DNA of 64,000 bases from Flammeovirgaceae bacterium 311 (GTDB lineage: Bacteria; Bacteroidota; Bacteroidia; Cytophagales; Cyclobacteriaceae). Below the pieces are notes generated by a model. The model saw nothing but the letters and a program-made list of their open reading frames with translations, made no database searches and was not told the origin of the DNA. Below are positions 52,169 to 62,275 of the stretch, one piece after another. Numbering within the stretch: the first letter of the stretch is position 1; each line of letters begins with the position of its first letter. Location: positions 1,612,001-1,676,000 of the forward strand of contig CP004371.1 in the NCBI GenBank assembly GCA_000597885.1, given 5' to 3'. A program made the position numbers and the translations under genes.

Positions 52169-53854
52169 TTACTGCTGGCCTGACAGGTCATATAAGCGAA
52201 CTTCAATATCCTCCCTAAGAAAAGAATCGATTTCCTTACCTATAGTGGTAAAATCCTTATGGAGTAGAATCCCTCCCTGAACGTCTTTCTTCAGGTACCA
52301 GGCAGGCCTGTGATCGTAATCGCCAATTTCCAGTACCAGCCAGGGATCATACACAAACCAAACCCGCTTTTTACCTATGGCGTCCTGGTAATCTGGTCTT
52401 AGCCTGTTCAGGTAATCATCGGCATCTTCGGATATCAGCCTTACATCGCTAAGCTGAGTACCCTTTATATTAAGATCATAAGAGGCATTGTAGAATTGAA
52501 AGAAAGGCCTGGCATTCCAGTATAGAAGCACCACATCTCCCTCCTGCATATGCTCGTGCATGTACAGGATGCCATCTCGGTAATATGATTTTTTATACTC
52601 TCCAAATAAATCAGTATTAAGCATCTGCTCTGCTGAAGTGTACACAGGCCATAAAAGAAGTATGGCCGGCAGCGCATAACGTAATTTGCCCACTTTTGCA
52701 GGCAGGTAAGCGGTTATTTTCTGGCAGCCATGGGCCAGCAGTAAAATAGGTATTGGCGCCAGGAAAACCAGCAACCTGTCGTAAAACGGATATTTCTGAA
52801 GCACTGTAGCCAGCAGTGTAAGTACAAATGGAATAAGCAACACCATGAAATCCATTCTGTTCCTTCTGAAAGTTGCTGCATAACCAATGCCCCAGAACAG
52901 GAACATGACTACTGACATCTTCAGGAAAAACTTAACGGCTGCATTGCTAACTTCATTGAAAATTTCCGCGTTCCATAACACTCCCAGGGGGTATATCATC
53001 ATTCTGTACAACGACTGGAACAGCCAGCCAAGAAAGGCAACAGCCGAGGCATTGAGTGGCGGAAAGCCATGCCGCTCCCTGAACCACACCACCAGCCACT
53101 CGGCATCGGCCTGCCTGGAGATGAACAGGTAAAAGCTAAGCCCAAAGCTCAGGAGCCAGAATGTAAAAGGAATGATCGATAGAAAAAGTGCTTTCCAATC
53201 CTTACGGATCAGGTAATACAAGCTTACAGCAATGGCGATACCTGCCAGGAAGAAAATGGCCGAATAGGAGAACCACAGCAGCAGTGCTCCCCAGATGCCC
53301 CACAGTAAGAGCGATTTTTTGTCAAAGCGTCCCTGGTAGCGGGTATAAAGGTACAGGCTCATGACAGCTGCAAACATTTCAGTGCTATACTGCTTTATCT
53401 CTACAGCATGGTAAACCAGCACCGGCGCAAGGGCCATCAATCCCATGGCCAGCATTACCCCTAGTGGCTTCAGGAAATAACGGGCAACAGGCAGAAATAC
53501 AAACAGTGAGGCAATTCCCGATATCAGGGGAATAAGCCGCAGCGCCATTTCTTTTTTACCAAACAACACCACGCAGGCTTTTACCAGCCACAGAAACCCC
53601 AAAGGTGCTTTTTGCTGAAAATCCAGCGACGGGCTGGTGAGCTCCCAAAAGCTCATCCTGATCAGGCTGGTAGATAAGTATACCTCATCAATCCACAGGG
53701 AGCGATTATCGAAGTAGTGGAAAAAGCGGAGAAATATGCCTGCACCTATCATAATCCATAGCAGGTACTGGTACACTGCGGTGCTTTTATGAGAGGCGGA
53801 TAGGTCCGTGTAGTCTGGACGTTCAACTGTTAAGGCCTTCAAATTGACTAACAA
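52169..53854 (-). CDS. GT39-like membrane glycosyltransferase
   Basis: 561 aa with about 11 transmembrane segments. The N-terminal luminal loop FHYFDNRSLWIDEVYLSTSL carries the acidic DE pair typical of the PMT/ArnT/GT39-like (GT-C) fold. The ~100-residue soluble C-terminal part (VVLLYWNARPFFQFYNASYD) is periplasmic. It would transfer a sugar from a polyprenyl donor to an envelope acceptor. No glycan locus is adjacent. Confidence 0.78.
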   Translation of the reverse strand: MLVNLKALTVERPDYTDLSASHKSTAVYQYLLWIMIGAGIFLRFFHYFDNRSLWIDEVYLSTSLIRMSFWELTSPSLDFQQKAPLGFLWLVKACVVLFGKKEMALRLIPLISGIASLFVFLPVARYFLKPLGVMLAMGLMALAPVLVYHAVEIKQYSTEMFAAVMSLYLYTRYQGRFDKKSLLLWGIWGALLLWFSYSAIFFLAGIAIAVSLYYLIRKDWKALFLSIIPFTFWLLSFGLSFYLFISRQADAEWLVVWFRERHGFPPLNASAVAFLGWLFQSLYRMMIYPLGVLWNAEIFNEVSNAAVKFFLKMSVVMFLFWGIGYAATFRRNRMDFMVLLIPFVLTLLATVLQKYPFYDRLLVFLAPIPILLLAHGCQKITAYLPAKVGKLRYALPAILLLWPVYTSAEQMLNTDLFGEYKKSYYRDGILYMHEHMQEGDVVLLYWNARPFFQFYNASYDLNIKGTQLSDVRLISEDADDYLNRLRPDYQDAIGKKRVWFVYDPWLVLEIGDYDHRPAWYLKKDVQGGILLHKDFTTIGKEIDSFLREDIEVRLYDLSGQQ

Positions 53855-54332
53855 TTCTTTTTATGTAAAAACTTAAACTTTACGTTATTTCCCGGATCTG
53901 GGAAACGCTCCTTTATCTATGGTAAAAAAGCAGGTGCAGCCTTTGAAAAGCTGCTTTTCCTAAACCTGTACAGCATTCACAGAAAAGCATTACTTAAGGA
54001 ATAGTGCTAAGCTGTAAATAAAGAACTTAAACAGACAGCGTTGCTGATGTATGAATATTCATAAGTCCGAAATGAGAATAAAATTTAGCTCTTCTTTTCT
54101 GGATTGCTGAAACTGTAACGAAAACCACCATCCAGAGTTTAAAAAATTATTAGTTAAGATAAGATCATGAACTGCAAAATAACGAATGCTGAGCGAGATG
54201 CAAAAGCAAAGGCAGATAAAAGCAGTCAGGAGCAAAGATAGTATGGCTTTTTTTCCCCCGCCTGTTATCTGGTTTAAGTCATAAAGTTTATATGGCCATT
54301 TATGCCGGATCCGGGAATTTTAACCTGAAGCA
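53855..54332. other. Intergenic stretch without recognised content
   Basis: About 480 bp between two minus-strand genes. It is AT-rich; no gene, tRNA or strong hairpin stands out. Confidence 0.4.
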
Positions 54333-55196
54333 TCAGACCCAGTAATCAAACAGGGTTAGTTCTGATCTGGCGCCAAAACGAAAGGGCAATGTGGAGGTAC
54401 CAAAACCTTTAGACAAATAAAGGTAGGGTTGCTGCTGATTGTACCAGCCATTGACATAGGGTCCCGACATACGGGGCAGCTTAGGTACCAGGTTTAAAAA
54501 TCTGACCTGGCCACCATGATTATGCCCGGCAAAGATATAACTGATGTTTAGCTGCTCAGCCGGTTTGCGGGATTGGTTAAGCTCATCCAGCCTGGCTAAA
54601 ACAGGCTCCTGCTGTAAGGGACTATGGAGCAGCAAAACATGGTGTTCCTCCCTTCCTATTCCCTCCACAGCCTCCAGAAAGCAGGAATCAGATTCTATAA
54701 AATCATCAAGCCCCGTTATCACAAACCGCTCTCCCTGCAAATTGTAGCTTTGGGTCTTGTTGATCAGCAAATCACAGTTATGGCGGGCATATATCTCTTT
54801 TAGCGTATTAATGCTTATTGAATCCATGTGATCGTGATTTCCCGGTACTGCTACTTTTCTGATACCGGGACTAATCCGGCCAAGAAACTTATCTACGGTA
54901 GCCGGATTACTGTAGCCATCCAGTGTGTCGCCTGCTATCAGGATCAGATCAGGCTGTAATTTATTTAATTTATTGGCCAGCTTTTCGTAGTAGGGCCAGT
55001 AAGTTCTTTTAATGTGAAGATCCGTAATGAGTGCAAGCTTTAGCTTTTTGTGCCTGCCCTTGCTGCCAATACTAAAGTGATTACATTCAAAAAAATATTT
55101 TTCAAAAAATAATGAATCCAGCAGAAGACACGCTCCTCCGGCAACAGATGCCGCCAGCCCCCATTTAATCCATTTAATGTTCATGTTATTGATCAA
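54333..55196 (-). CDS. Calcineurin-like metallophosphoesterase
   Basis: 287 aa, one N-terminal hydrophobic segment. The metal-binding motifs are complete: ITDLHI (DxH), AGDTLDG (GDxxD), GNHDH (GNHD) and FAGHNHGG (GHxH). The layout resembles YkuE-type envelope-associated phosphoesterases, some of which act on lipid A precursors; the substrate here is not known. Confidence 0.85.
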   Translation of the reverse strand: MINNMNIKWIKWGLAASVAGGACLLLDSLFFEKYFFECNHFSIGSKGRHKKLKLALITDLHIKRTYWPYYEKLANKLNKLQPDLILIAGDTLDGYSNPATVDKFLGRISPGIRKVAVPGNHDHMDSISINTLKEIYARHNCDLLINKTQSYNLQGERFVITGLDDFIESDSCFLEAVEGIGREEHHVLLLHSPLQQEPVLARLDELNQSRKPAEQLNISYIFAGHNHGGQVRFLNLVPKLPRMSGPYVNGWYNQQQPYLYLSKGFGTSTLPFRFGARSELTLFDYWV

Positions 55197-55351
55197 GCTT
55201 ATACAACAGAGCCTGTTTTAACCCTTTTTAGATTTAACAGTATTTCTTAACGGCCAGGCCTATTGGGGGTTGCCGTTAAAGCTGTGCCTTTTGATCCGGA
55301 AGCCCGCGATTGACTCACGTCCCTAGTATGAACTTCAGGCCTTTAAAGCAC

Positions 55352-55386
55352 AAAAAAGGCCTGCAGTGGTGCTGCAGGCCTTTTTT
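55352..55386. terminator. Strong hairpin terminator
   Basis: AAAAAAGGCCTGCAG (55352-55366), loop TGGTG, CTGCAGGCCTTTTTT (55372-55386); it terminates the minus-strand 203-aa gene. Confidence 0.85.
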
Positions 55387-55403
55387 CGGTACAAGGATAC
55401 CAA

Positions 55404-56015
55404 TTATCTTCTTACGTTTTTATTGATGTACTGGGCCAGCTCTTTTCCAGCTTTGGCATAAGACTCCTGGATTCTATAGCCAGAGTCAAAGTCAAAGCCC
55501 ATTGCGTCTCTGCCCGGAGCTTTATCAATCGTTACTACTGCTACCTGATCTGCGAGTGAAGCTGTTTTTACAAAAACAGCCTGCAGGTTAACAAAAGCAG
55601 GCCTGCGCATAACACCTACGTTAAAACCAGGCTCAGTAAACACGGTTTTTAATACAATGGTGTATTCTGCATCAGGATAGCTGCCTACGGCAACATCATA
55701 CTTCTCCAGGTGTGCGTTCATTAACTCCTCAAAACGGGGTTCAAAACGGTTTTTACGGTCTGCAATCCAGTTCTTTTTCCATTCGTCGCCTTTGCCGGCT
55801 TCCTTTTGGTTGTAATCGCTTACCTTTTCGTTAACGTAATCCTCCTCCTTGTCAAACTTACCAACTCCCATGTTTCCATAATCATAGATTACGTTAATGG
55901 TCTTTTGGTCTTTCAGGAAATCAAGTTTACCAGAAGTAAGCTTGAGCTTTTGTGCGAAACCTGTGGTTGCAATCAGCACCATCAGAAATGCCAGGGCTAG
56001 TTTGTTAAATTTCAT
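55404..56015 (-). CDS. Hypothetical periplasmic protein
   Basis: 203 aa with a signal peptide (ending IATTGFAQ). The mature part is charged (KEEDYVNEKVSDYNQKEAGK) with a beta-rich later half (AEYTIVLKTVFTEPGFNVGV) and a basic end (YINKNVRR). I do not recognise a family. Confidence 0.6.
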   Translation of the reverse strand: MKFNKLALAFLMVLIATTGFAQKLKLTSGKLDFLKDQKTINVIYDYGNMGVGKFDKEEDYVNEKVSDYNQKEAGKGDEWKKNWIADRKNRFEPRFEELMNAHLEKYDVAVGSYPDAEYTIVLKTVFTEPGFNVGVMRRPAFVNLQAVFVKTASLADQVAVVTIDKAPGRDAMGFDFDSGYRIQESYAKAGKELAQYINKNVRR

Positions 56016-56155
56016 AACAGAAAGAATTTACTGGGCAAAATTGTGAAATTTATTCTAAAAATCTAAGACTTAACACAAGACATTTTGATGCTCTTTCCAA
56101 ACTTTTATTACACCCCGGCTGGTGTTGCAACAGTAACTTTATGGTGCTTAAAAAA

Positions 56156-56178
56156 ACCTCCCCTGACACAAGGGAGGT
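56156..56178 (-). terminator. Terminator of the aldo/keto reductase gene
   Basis: ACCTCCC (56156-56162) pairs with GGGAGGT (56172-56178); on the minus strand a T-run follows. Confidence 0.55.
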
Positions 56179-56218
56179 CTATAAACAGGAACAAGCTTAA
56201 CAGGTAAAAAAGCGGTAT

Positions 56219-57253
56219 TTAGCTGTTTTGCTGTTGTTCTTTACGGTCATTCGACTGGCGTTCAATCATCCAGCCCGGGTAAGTCTGTACAGGCTTACTT
56301 ACCTCATCCAGCAATTCGAGCTCCTGCTGGCTAAATTCAACTTCTACCGCCTTCAGGTTATCTTCCAGCTGTTCTGCTCGCTTTGCGCCAATAATTACAC
56401 TGCTTACTATTTTTTGCTGCAACAGCCATGCTAAGGCCAAACGTGCCACACTCATGCCTTTATCATCGGCAATTCCATGCATAACATCCAGTATATCAAA
56501 GGCTTTTTCCTTATCTACGGGCGGAAAATCAAAATTCACCCTTCTGGAACCTTCAGGCCCTTCTTCATTTCTTTTATATTTACCGCTAAGCAAACCTCCG
56601 GCCAGCGGACTCCATACCATCAGACCCATTTTTTGATCTTCCAGCAACGGCACCAGCTCACGCTCCAGGTCGCGCCCGGCTATGGTATAGTAAGCCTGCA
56701 GTGAAATAAATTTTGAGAGCCCATGCTGTTCTGAATAAGCCCGTGCTTTCATGATCTGCCAGGCAGCCAGATTGCTGCAACCAATATAGCGCACTTTTCC
56801 GCTGCGCACCAGGTCATCGAGGGCCCTCAGGGTTTCTTCAAGCGGGGTAACAGGATCAAAGCCATGTATCTGGTACAAATCTATATAATCTGTATTGAGC
56901 CTGCGCAGACTTTCTTCTACCTGCCACATAATATGCCCCCTGCTTAAGCCGGTTTCATTGGGACCCTCTCCCATTTTGCCACGCACCTTTGTAGCCAGCA
57001 CCAGCTGATGCCTGTTAATGCCCAGTTTTTTGATGGCTTTACCTGTTATTTCTTCGGATAGGCCCTCGGAATATACATTCGCGGTATCTATAAAATTAAT
57101 GCCTGCATCTACTGCTGTTTTGATTAGTTCATCAGCTGTTTCCTGGCCCTGCTGGCCTATGGCAGTCCAGTAGCCTTTTCCGCCAAAGGTCATGGTGCCA
57201 AAGCTAAGTTCCGAAACCAGTAAACCGGTATTTCCTAAGTTGTTATATTTCAT
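56219..57253 (-). CDS. Aldo/keto reductase
   Basis: 344 aa NADPH-dependent reductase. Catalytic tetrad intact: D56, Y61 (DTANVYS), K89 (ATKVRG) and H130 (LYQIHGF). The later NADPH-binding segment SSVIIGAKRAEQLEDNLKAV is present. Substrate unknown. Confidence 0.9.
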   Translation of the reverse strand: MKYNNLGNTGLLVSELSFGTMTFGGKGYWTAIGQQGQETADELIKTAVDAGINFIDTANVYSEGLSEEITGKAIKKLGINRHQLVLATKVRGKMGEGPNETGLSRGHIMWQVEESLRRLNTDYIDLYQIHGFDPVTPLEETLRALDDLVRSGKVRYIGCSNLAAWQIMKARAYSEQHGLSKFISLQAYYTIAGRDLERELVPLLEDQKMGLMVWSPLAGGLLSGKYKRNEEGPEGSRRVNFDFPPVDKEKAFDILDVMHGIADDKGMSVARLALAWLLQQKIVSSVIIGAKRAEQLEDNLKAVEVEFSQQELELLDEVSKPVQTYPGWMIERQSNDRKEQQQNS

Positions 57254-57624
57254 TTGTATAGGTTTAGGTTGTAATGCTGAATTACACTTTCTGTTGCATA
57301 TGCATAAATATCCTGCAGCGGCCTTTGTTCAGAAGATTAAAAACAAATTTGTCATAATACAGCCTGAAAAATGCTGATAAACAGAAGGGCCGGAGAAATA
57401 ACACTGGCCCTGATGGGCCAAAAATGCGGATGCTTCAGAATGTGTTAAACATTTTTCTAAGTGCCCAGTATTCTAATTAAACAGGCATGAAAAATTATGC
57501 ACCTTTGTTAAAGGAACAGAGCTATTTAGCAAGCTTAAAAATTTAGATCTGTTTTTTTTACGCTGTTGTTTTTTGTGCTGCTGACATTAATTACGTTGTT
57601 TAGCACATCTTTTTAAATAATTAC
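57254..57624. other. Intergenic stretch before the SlyD gene
   Basis: About 370 bp between divergent genes. No gene seen; it should hold both promoters, but no perfect TAnnTTTG box stands out. Confidence 0.4.
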
Positions 57625-58122
57625 ATGAAAATCGACAAACACACCGTAGCATCAGTAACCTATGCATTGGAAGTAGAGGGTGAAATGGTAGAACAAACTG
57701 ATAAAAGCAATCCTCTTACATTTCTGGTGGGCGTAGGAATGATGATCCCGGGCTTTGAGCAACAATTGGTAGGCAAGGAACCTGGTGAAAAGTACGATAT
57801 TACCGTAAATCCGGAAGACGGTTACGGCGAAAGTGATCCACAGGCAATTGTAGATCTTCCAAAAGATGTTTTCAAAGTAAATGGTGAATTACAGGAAGAC
57901 CTGCTGGTAGAAGGAAATGTGATTCCGCTTCAGGATCAGAATGGAAGTCCGCTGCAGGCAGTAGTACTGGAGGTAGGAGACGATACTGTAAAGATGGATT
58001 TTAACCATATGTTAGCGGGTAAAACCCTGCATTTTACCGGTGAGGTAGTACAGGTAAGAGAGGCCACCCAGGAAGAAATCAGCCACGGCCACGTGCATGG
58101 CGAGGGCGGTCACCATCATTAA
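57625..58122 (+). CDS. slyD: SlyD-like FKBP-type peptidyl-prolyl isomerase
   Basis: 165 aa. FKBP core (KIDKHTVASVTYALEVEGEM, then LVGVGMMIPGFEQQLVGKEP) interrupted by the SlyD 'insert-in-flap' domain (~75-120), and a short metal-binding tail rich in His (SHGHVHGEGGHHH). SlyD proteins fold proteins and buffer Ni/Zn. The tail is shorter than in E. coli. Confidence 0.92.
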   Translation: MKIDKHTVASVTYALEVEGEMVEQTDKSNPLTFLVGVGMMIPGFEQQLVGKEPGEKYDITVNPEDGYGESDPQAIVDLPKDVFKVNGELQEDLLVEGNVIPLQDQNGSPLQAVVLEVGDDTVKMDFNHMLAGKTLHFTGEVVQVREATQEEISHGHVHGEGGHHH

Positions 58123-58226
58123 CAGACATCTGCTCGTTAAGACCCGTGGGGACTTCTGAAAACAACATAGCACTGGCTAATCTCTAAGAGGTATAGCGCA
58201 GGTTAGTTTGTGCAAGAGCATATACA

Positions 58227-58263
58227 AAAATCGCCTGCTCCTAATAAAGGAGCAGGCGATTTT
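58227..58263. terminator. Bidirectional terminator between slyD and the YceI gene
   Basis: AAAATCGCCTGCTCC (58227-58241) pairs with GGAGCAGGCGATTTT (58249-58263). Confidence 0.88.
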
Positions 58264-58301
58264 ATGTGATATAAGCAGTTAAAGAATATTAAACGAATCA
58301 T

Positions 58302-58838
58302 TTATCCCTGCTTCACCAGCTGGATTTCGCATTGAAGCCTGATCTCATCACTCACCACCACACTACCGGCTTCTGTTACAGCATCCCAGGTTAGACCGAA
58401 ATCTTTACGGTTAATTTTACCCGTTACCGTAAAACCTGCCTTTGTCTGGCCATAAGGGTCTACCACAATACCTCCAAAATCTACATTAACTGTTACTGGC
58501 TTGGTATTGCCGCGAATGGTAAGATTGCCGTGCAGTTTATATTCGCTGCCAGAGATATGTTCGTACCTGGTTCCCTCAAACCTTAGCTGGGAGTGATTAC
58601 CGGCATCGAAGAAATCCGGTGACTTCAGGTGCGTATCACGTTGCTCGTTATTGGTGCTGATAGAATCTATGTCTGCCGTAAACACAACACCAGTTGGGTT
58701 ATTAAATTCTTCGTCTTCGGTTTCTGCCACAAGATCGAAGCTGCTGAAATAACCTGTTACAGTGGTGATCATCAGGTGCTTTACCTTAAACTGAACTTCG
58801 CTGTGGGTAGGATCAATTTTCCATTTTACGTTGGCCAT
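58302..58838 (-). CDS. YceI-family lipid-binding protein
   Basis: 178 aa, lipocalin-like barrel that holds isoprenoid-type lipids in YceI relatives. Family start KWKIDPTHSEVQFKVKHLMI, then TGVVFTADIDSISTNNEQRD and HLKSPDFFDAGNHSQLRFEG. No signal peptide is seen, so it may be cytosolic. Confidence 0.9.
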   Translation of the reverse strand: MANVKWKIDPTHSEVQFKVKHLMITTVTGYFSSFDLVAETEDEEFNNPTGVVFTADIDSISTNNEQRDTHLKSPDFFDAGNHSQLRFEGTRYEHISGSEYKLHGNLTIRGNTKPVTVNVDFGGIVVDPYGQTKAGFTVTGKINRKDFGLTWDAVTEAGSVVVSDEIRLQCEIQLVKQG

Positions 58839-58990
58839 TTTAAATAGGATTGAAGGTTTAAAAAAATTGTTAAAGGTTGGTTGGGAACAGTGGCGCTTAA
58901 GCTTTTCTTAATTGTTGTTCCAACATTTCTAACGCTCTCATCAGAAAGGTGTTTATGATTGTACGCTATTATTTGCATAAACCTTAAACT

Positions 58991-59815
58991 TTAAACAGCT
59001 GCTATTTTAACAGAGGTCATGCTTATGGAACCCACCACTGTATCATCATTAAAGAACGTAGCCTGCTCCTTTTCATCCTGCAGTCCAAGCGTATAGATCA
59101 GGGGCAGATAATGGTCTGGTGTGGGCACTGCCTGCTGAACGGCAGTGCCTAAATTTCTGTAATTGATAAGCTGTTGATGGTCTCGTTGCTGAATAAAATT
59201 TTTGATTTTATCGTTTGCCTCCAGGGCCCAGCCGAAACCAGTGCTGCGGTGCCAGTCCAGCAGGCGCAGGTTGTGTACAATATTACCGCTTCCCACCACC
59301 AGTACACCCCGGTCTCTAAGCGAAGCAAGTTCTCTGGCCAGCTGGTAGTGCCACTGGAGGTCTTTCGTATAGTCAAGGCTAAGTTGTACCACCGGTATAT
59401 TTGCCTGGGGATACAGGTGCCTGAGAACACTCCATGCCCCATGATCCAGACCCCAATCGTGAGATAGTGCTATGCTGTTGCTTTTGGTGGTTTCCTGTGC
59501 GAGTTTTGCCAGTTCAGGATTTCCTTTTGCCGCATATTGTACCTCATATAGCGACTCCGGAAAACCGCCAAAGTCATGAATGGTAGCGGGTGCCTCCATG
59601 GCTGTAATATACGTGCCCCTGGTGAGCCAGTGAGCAGAGATGCAAAGAATGGCAGCAGGCAAAGGAAGCTCCTCTCCTGCCTGGCGCCAGCCTTTGGTAA
59701 AGCTGTTTTCCTCTATGGCATTCATGGGGCTGCCATGCCCCATAAAAAGCGCAGGCATTCTAGCAGTTGCCCGGGGCAGTAAAGTTAGTTCTTTAAGACT
59801 GCAGGGATTGATCAT
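58991..59815 (-). CDS. DODA-type extradiol aromatic dioxygenase (YgiD-like)
   Basis: 274 aa. Motifs ALFMGHGSPMNAIEEN, ILCISAHWLTRGTY, HDFGGFPESLYEVQY, SHDWGLDHGAWSVLRHLYPQ and VGSGNIVHN provide the metal-binding His/Glu set of 4,5-DOPA-type dioxygenases. It would open a catechol ring with Fe or Zn; substrate unknown. Confidence 0.9.
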   Translation of the reverse strand: MINPCSLKELTLLPRATARMPALFMGHGSPMNAIEENSFTKGWRQAGEELPLPAAILCISAHWLTRGTYITAMEAPATIHDFGGFPESLYEVQYAAKGNPELAKLAQETTKSNSIALSHDWGLDHGAWSVLRHLYPQANIPVVQLSLDYTKDLQWHYQLARELASLRDRGVLVVGSGNIVHNLRLLDWHRSTGFGWALEANDKIKNFIQQRDHQQLINYRNLGTAVQQAVPTPDHYLPLIYTLGLQDEKEQATFFNDDTVVGSISMTSVKIAAV

Positions 59816-60037
59816 TTATGCTCCATTTTCTTTGTTACAACTAATATACAAAACATTAACTTAATTAATGTTTAAACATTATTAATTATTTAACCCTGTT
59901 CCTATACTCACTAAATGGAATGATCGGCACTTATTAGAAAGTGCCTGGAATAGCCTTGGGAGGGATAAAAAATAATAAAATATTTTTGGCATGAAATGCG
60001 TATATTATGGGAGTCTCCATTCAACCCTGTTTTTAGC

Positions 60038-60823
60038 ATGCGCCTGTTCCTTATCACTTTAATATTGCTGTCAGGCTTTATTTTGCCGGCAGCGCGTGCG
60101 CAGGAATTACCTGCTTATGCTCCTGCACACTACATCAGCAATGGCGATACCCTGCCCTACCAGATCTTACTGCCCCAGAATTTTGATCCGGAACAAACCT
60201 ATCCGCTGGTGCTGTTTTTACATGGTGCCGGTGAGCGGGGTAAGGATAATGCTGCGCAGCTTGCCCATGGCAGTAGTCTGTTTTTGAGAACAGATATCAG
60301 AAATAACTATCCGGCCGTGGTGGTTTTTCCACAATGCCCCAAAGAAAGTTACTGGTCTAATGTTGTGATAAAACATAATGATCAGGGCCGTGAATTTATG
60401 TTTCAAACAGAAGGTGAGCCAACTACCGCCATGCAGCTGCTCCAGGGCTTACTGCAGGAACTTATCAGCAAGCCTTACATAGACAAGCAGCGTCTGTATG
60501 CTGGCGGCTTGTCTATGGGCGGTATGGGTACACTGGAGTTGCTAAGGCGGGAGCCTAATAAATTTGCAGCAGCCTTTGCCATTTGTGGCGCAGACACTAC
60601 TGCAAATGCTCAAAAATACAGGAATGTGCCCCTCTGGCTGTTTCATGGTGCAAAAGATGATGTAGTCTCTCCTGAATATTCTAAAAAGATGGCTGATAAA
60701 CTGGAAGAGATTGGGGCCAGAAACATCAAACTTACCATTTACCCGGAAGCGAATCACAACAGCTGGGATAATGCTTTTGCAGAAACCAACCTACTTAGCT
60801 GGCTTTTCTCTAAAAAGAAATAA
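60038..60823 (+). CDS. Secreted alpha/beta-hydrolase (esterase / prolyl-oligopeptidase-like)
   Basis: 261 aa from the ATG at 60038, which gives a signal peptide (MRLFLITLILLSGFILPAARA); the frame opens earlier at 59996. Hydrolase features: LVLFLHGAGERGKDNA (oxyanion loop), nucleophile GLSMGGMGT, Asp in FHGAKDDVVSPE and His in NHNSW. Like phospholipase/carboxylesterase-type or Poly-HB-depolymerase-like proteins. Periplasmic or exported esterase. Confidence 0.85.
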   Translation: MRLFLITLILLSGFILPAARAQELPAYAPAHYISNGDTLPYQILLPQNFDPEQTYPLVLFLHGAGERGKDNAAQLAHGSSLFLRTDIRNNYPAVVVFPQCPKESYWSNVVIKHNDQGREFMFQTEGEPTTAMQLLQGLLQELISKPYIDKQRLYAGGLSMGGMGTLELLRREPNKFAAAFAICGADTTANAQKYRNVPLWLFHGAKDDVVSPEYSKKMADKLEEIGARNIKLTIYPEANHNSWDNAFAETNLLSWLFSKKK

Positions 60824-60929
60824 TGCATACCCCCTTTAGCACCCAGCCTGCCCCTTAAAGCTTATCTTTTTTTCCCAACAAGATTAATTAAAAAGGCGGG
60901 CTGGGTGCCTTGACTAAGGGATGAACAGG

Positions 60930-61325
60930 CTAATTTAAAGCCGTTACAAAATACTTTGCTTCTTTAGCTGCTTTCTGAAAAATTTCCAGCACAATTCTGT
61001 CGCCGCTGCGGGCCTGTCTTATTACACTGCCGATGTCAGCCCCCTCACCGCTTTCCAGCACCAAAACCTGCTGTACAACAGGTGTGTTTCCACGAGCCAG
61101 GTAGAGCACAAGACTATCATAAGTTACCTTGCTGTTGGGTTGTACAAAGCTAAGTGCTACTGATTCCAGCTGCTGGTAATCAGATAGCTCAACCCCCTTT
61201 TCAGGGTTAATCTCCTGCTGATTTAGCCGGAAAACAGGCGTGGACTGGGCACTAACAGCAGAAGATGCAAGCAGCAACACCGGCACCAGCAGGGCTTTGC
61301 AGATTAATTTGATTGAATAGCACAT
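60930..61325 (-). CDS. Hypothetical secreted protein
   Basis: 131 aa with a signal peptide (ending SSAVSAQ). The tail GDRIVLEIFQKAAKE resembles the end of GldM-type or similar beta-sandwich proteins, but this is weak. No function assigned. Confidence 0.55.
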   Translation of the reverse strand: MCYSIKLICKALLVPVLLLASSAVSAQSTPVFRLNQQEINPEKGVELSDYQQLESVALSFVQPNSKVTYDSLVLYLARGNTPVVQQVLVLESGEGADIGSVIRQARSGDRIVLEIFQKAAKEAKYFVTALN

Positions 61326-61615
61326 AACACACTGATTTAGTTAAACGATAGTTACAGAACCTGTATTTATAAGCATTGTTAATGAACAATACAGAAGTTA
61401 AAAACAGCTGCAGGAGATTCTGCCGGAAAGTGCGTACCTCCTCCTGCTTATCATAACCTTATTGAAAAGTGAAGTCAGCCAAAGTGGTGTAGAAGTAATT
61501 ACTTTCCCCGGTCTATGAAACCTCTCCTCCCCGGAGGAGTTGACACTAATAGACCCAGCAGGATAGAAGCCTGATGGTATATGCAAGATTAAAAACCTTC
61601 AATGAAAATTTTTTA

Positions 61616-62209
61616 ATGATGGGAAAAGGAAAAAACAACAGGTTTCGCTGGTATCATGGCGCGCTATTTTTTGCTGGAATTACCCTGGTGGAGAGAGGAC
61701 TGGAGGCAATTGTAAAAAAGGCACCGGCTACACCAAATGCACGGCAAGACGACAGAGAGTTTTACAAAGATCAGCGCCAGGCCATTTTTGCCCCACCGGG
61801 CAAAGCATTTCCTGTAGCCTGGGCAATTAACGACATTGCTACCATATGGGGAAACTTAAGAGTACTGAATAAACCGGCAGGCACTCCTGGGCGGCAGGAG
61901 TACCTGGGGCTTCAGGCAGCTTCGTGGGGCGTTTATTCCTTGTTTACTGCGCTGCATTTTGGCCTTCGGTCGCCTGTTAATGCGCTGGTTTTAACTACCG
62001 CACATGCCGGGCTAAATATTGCCAGCGAATTGGTAGCCATTCATAAACTGAAGGATCAGAAAGTGGCAGTATCACTGGCACCTGTACTCTGCTGGCTGGC
62101 AGTTGCCCTGCCTACTGCTATCACCTCTGCACTATGGAACAGGGACCGCTTTTATAAAACAGGTCCTCTGGTAATACCTGAAAGCAGGTGGCTGAAAAAG
62201 AGTGCTTAA
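61616..62209 (+). CDS. TspO/MBR-like membrane protein (tentative)
   Basis: 197 aa from the ATG at 61616 (or 61619; the frame opens at 61574). Four to five hydrophobic segments. The stretch FAPPGKAFPVAWAINDIATI resembles the PPxWxFxxVW region of TspO/MBR tryptophan-rich sensors, but the overall match is loose. It may bind a porphyrin- or sterol-like ligand, or be an unrelated family. A DUF202 gene starts 66 bp downstream. Confidence 0.45.
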   Translation: MMGKGKNNRFRWYHGALFFAGITLVERGLEAIVKKAPATPNARQDDREFYKDQRQAIFAPPGKAFPVAWAINDIATIWGNLRVLNKPAGTPGRQEYLGLQAASWGVYSLFTALHFGLRSPVNALVLTTAHAGLNIASELVAIHKLKDQKVAVSLAPVLCWLAVALPTAITSALWNRDRFYKTGPLVIPESRWLKKSA

Positions 62210-62275
62210 CAAGCTGGCAGAAACAGAAGGCTATTCAAGAAGACACCTCCACAAATGATCAAAATGTAAGGCTGT

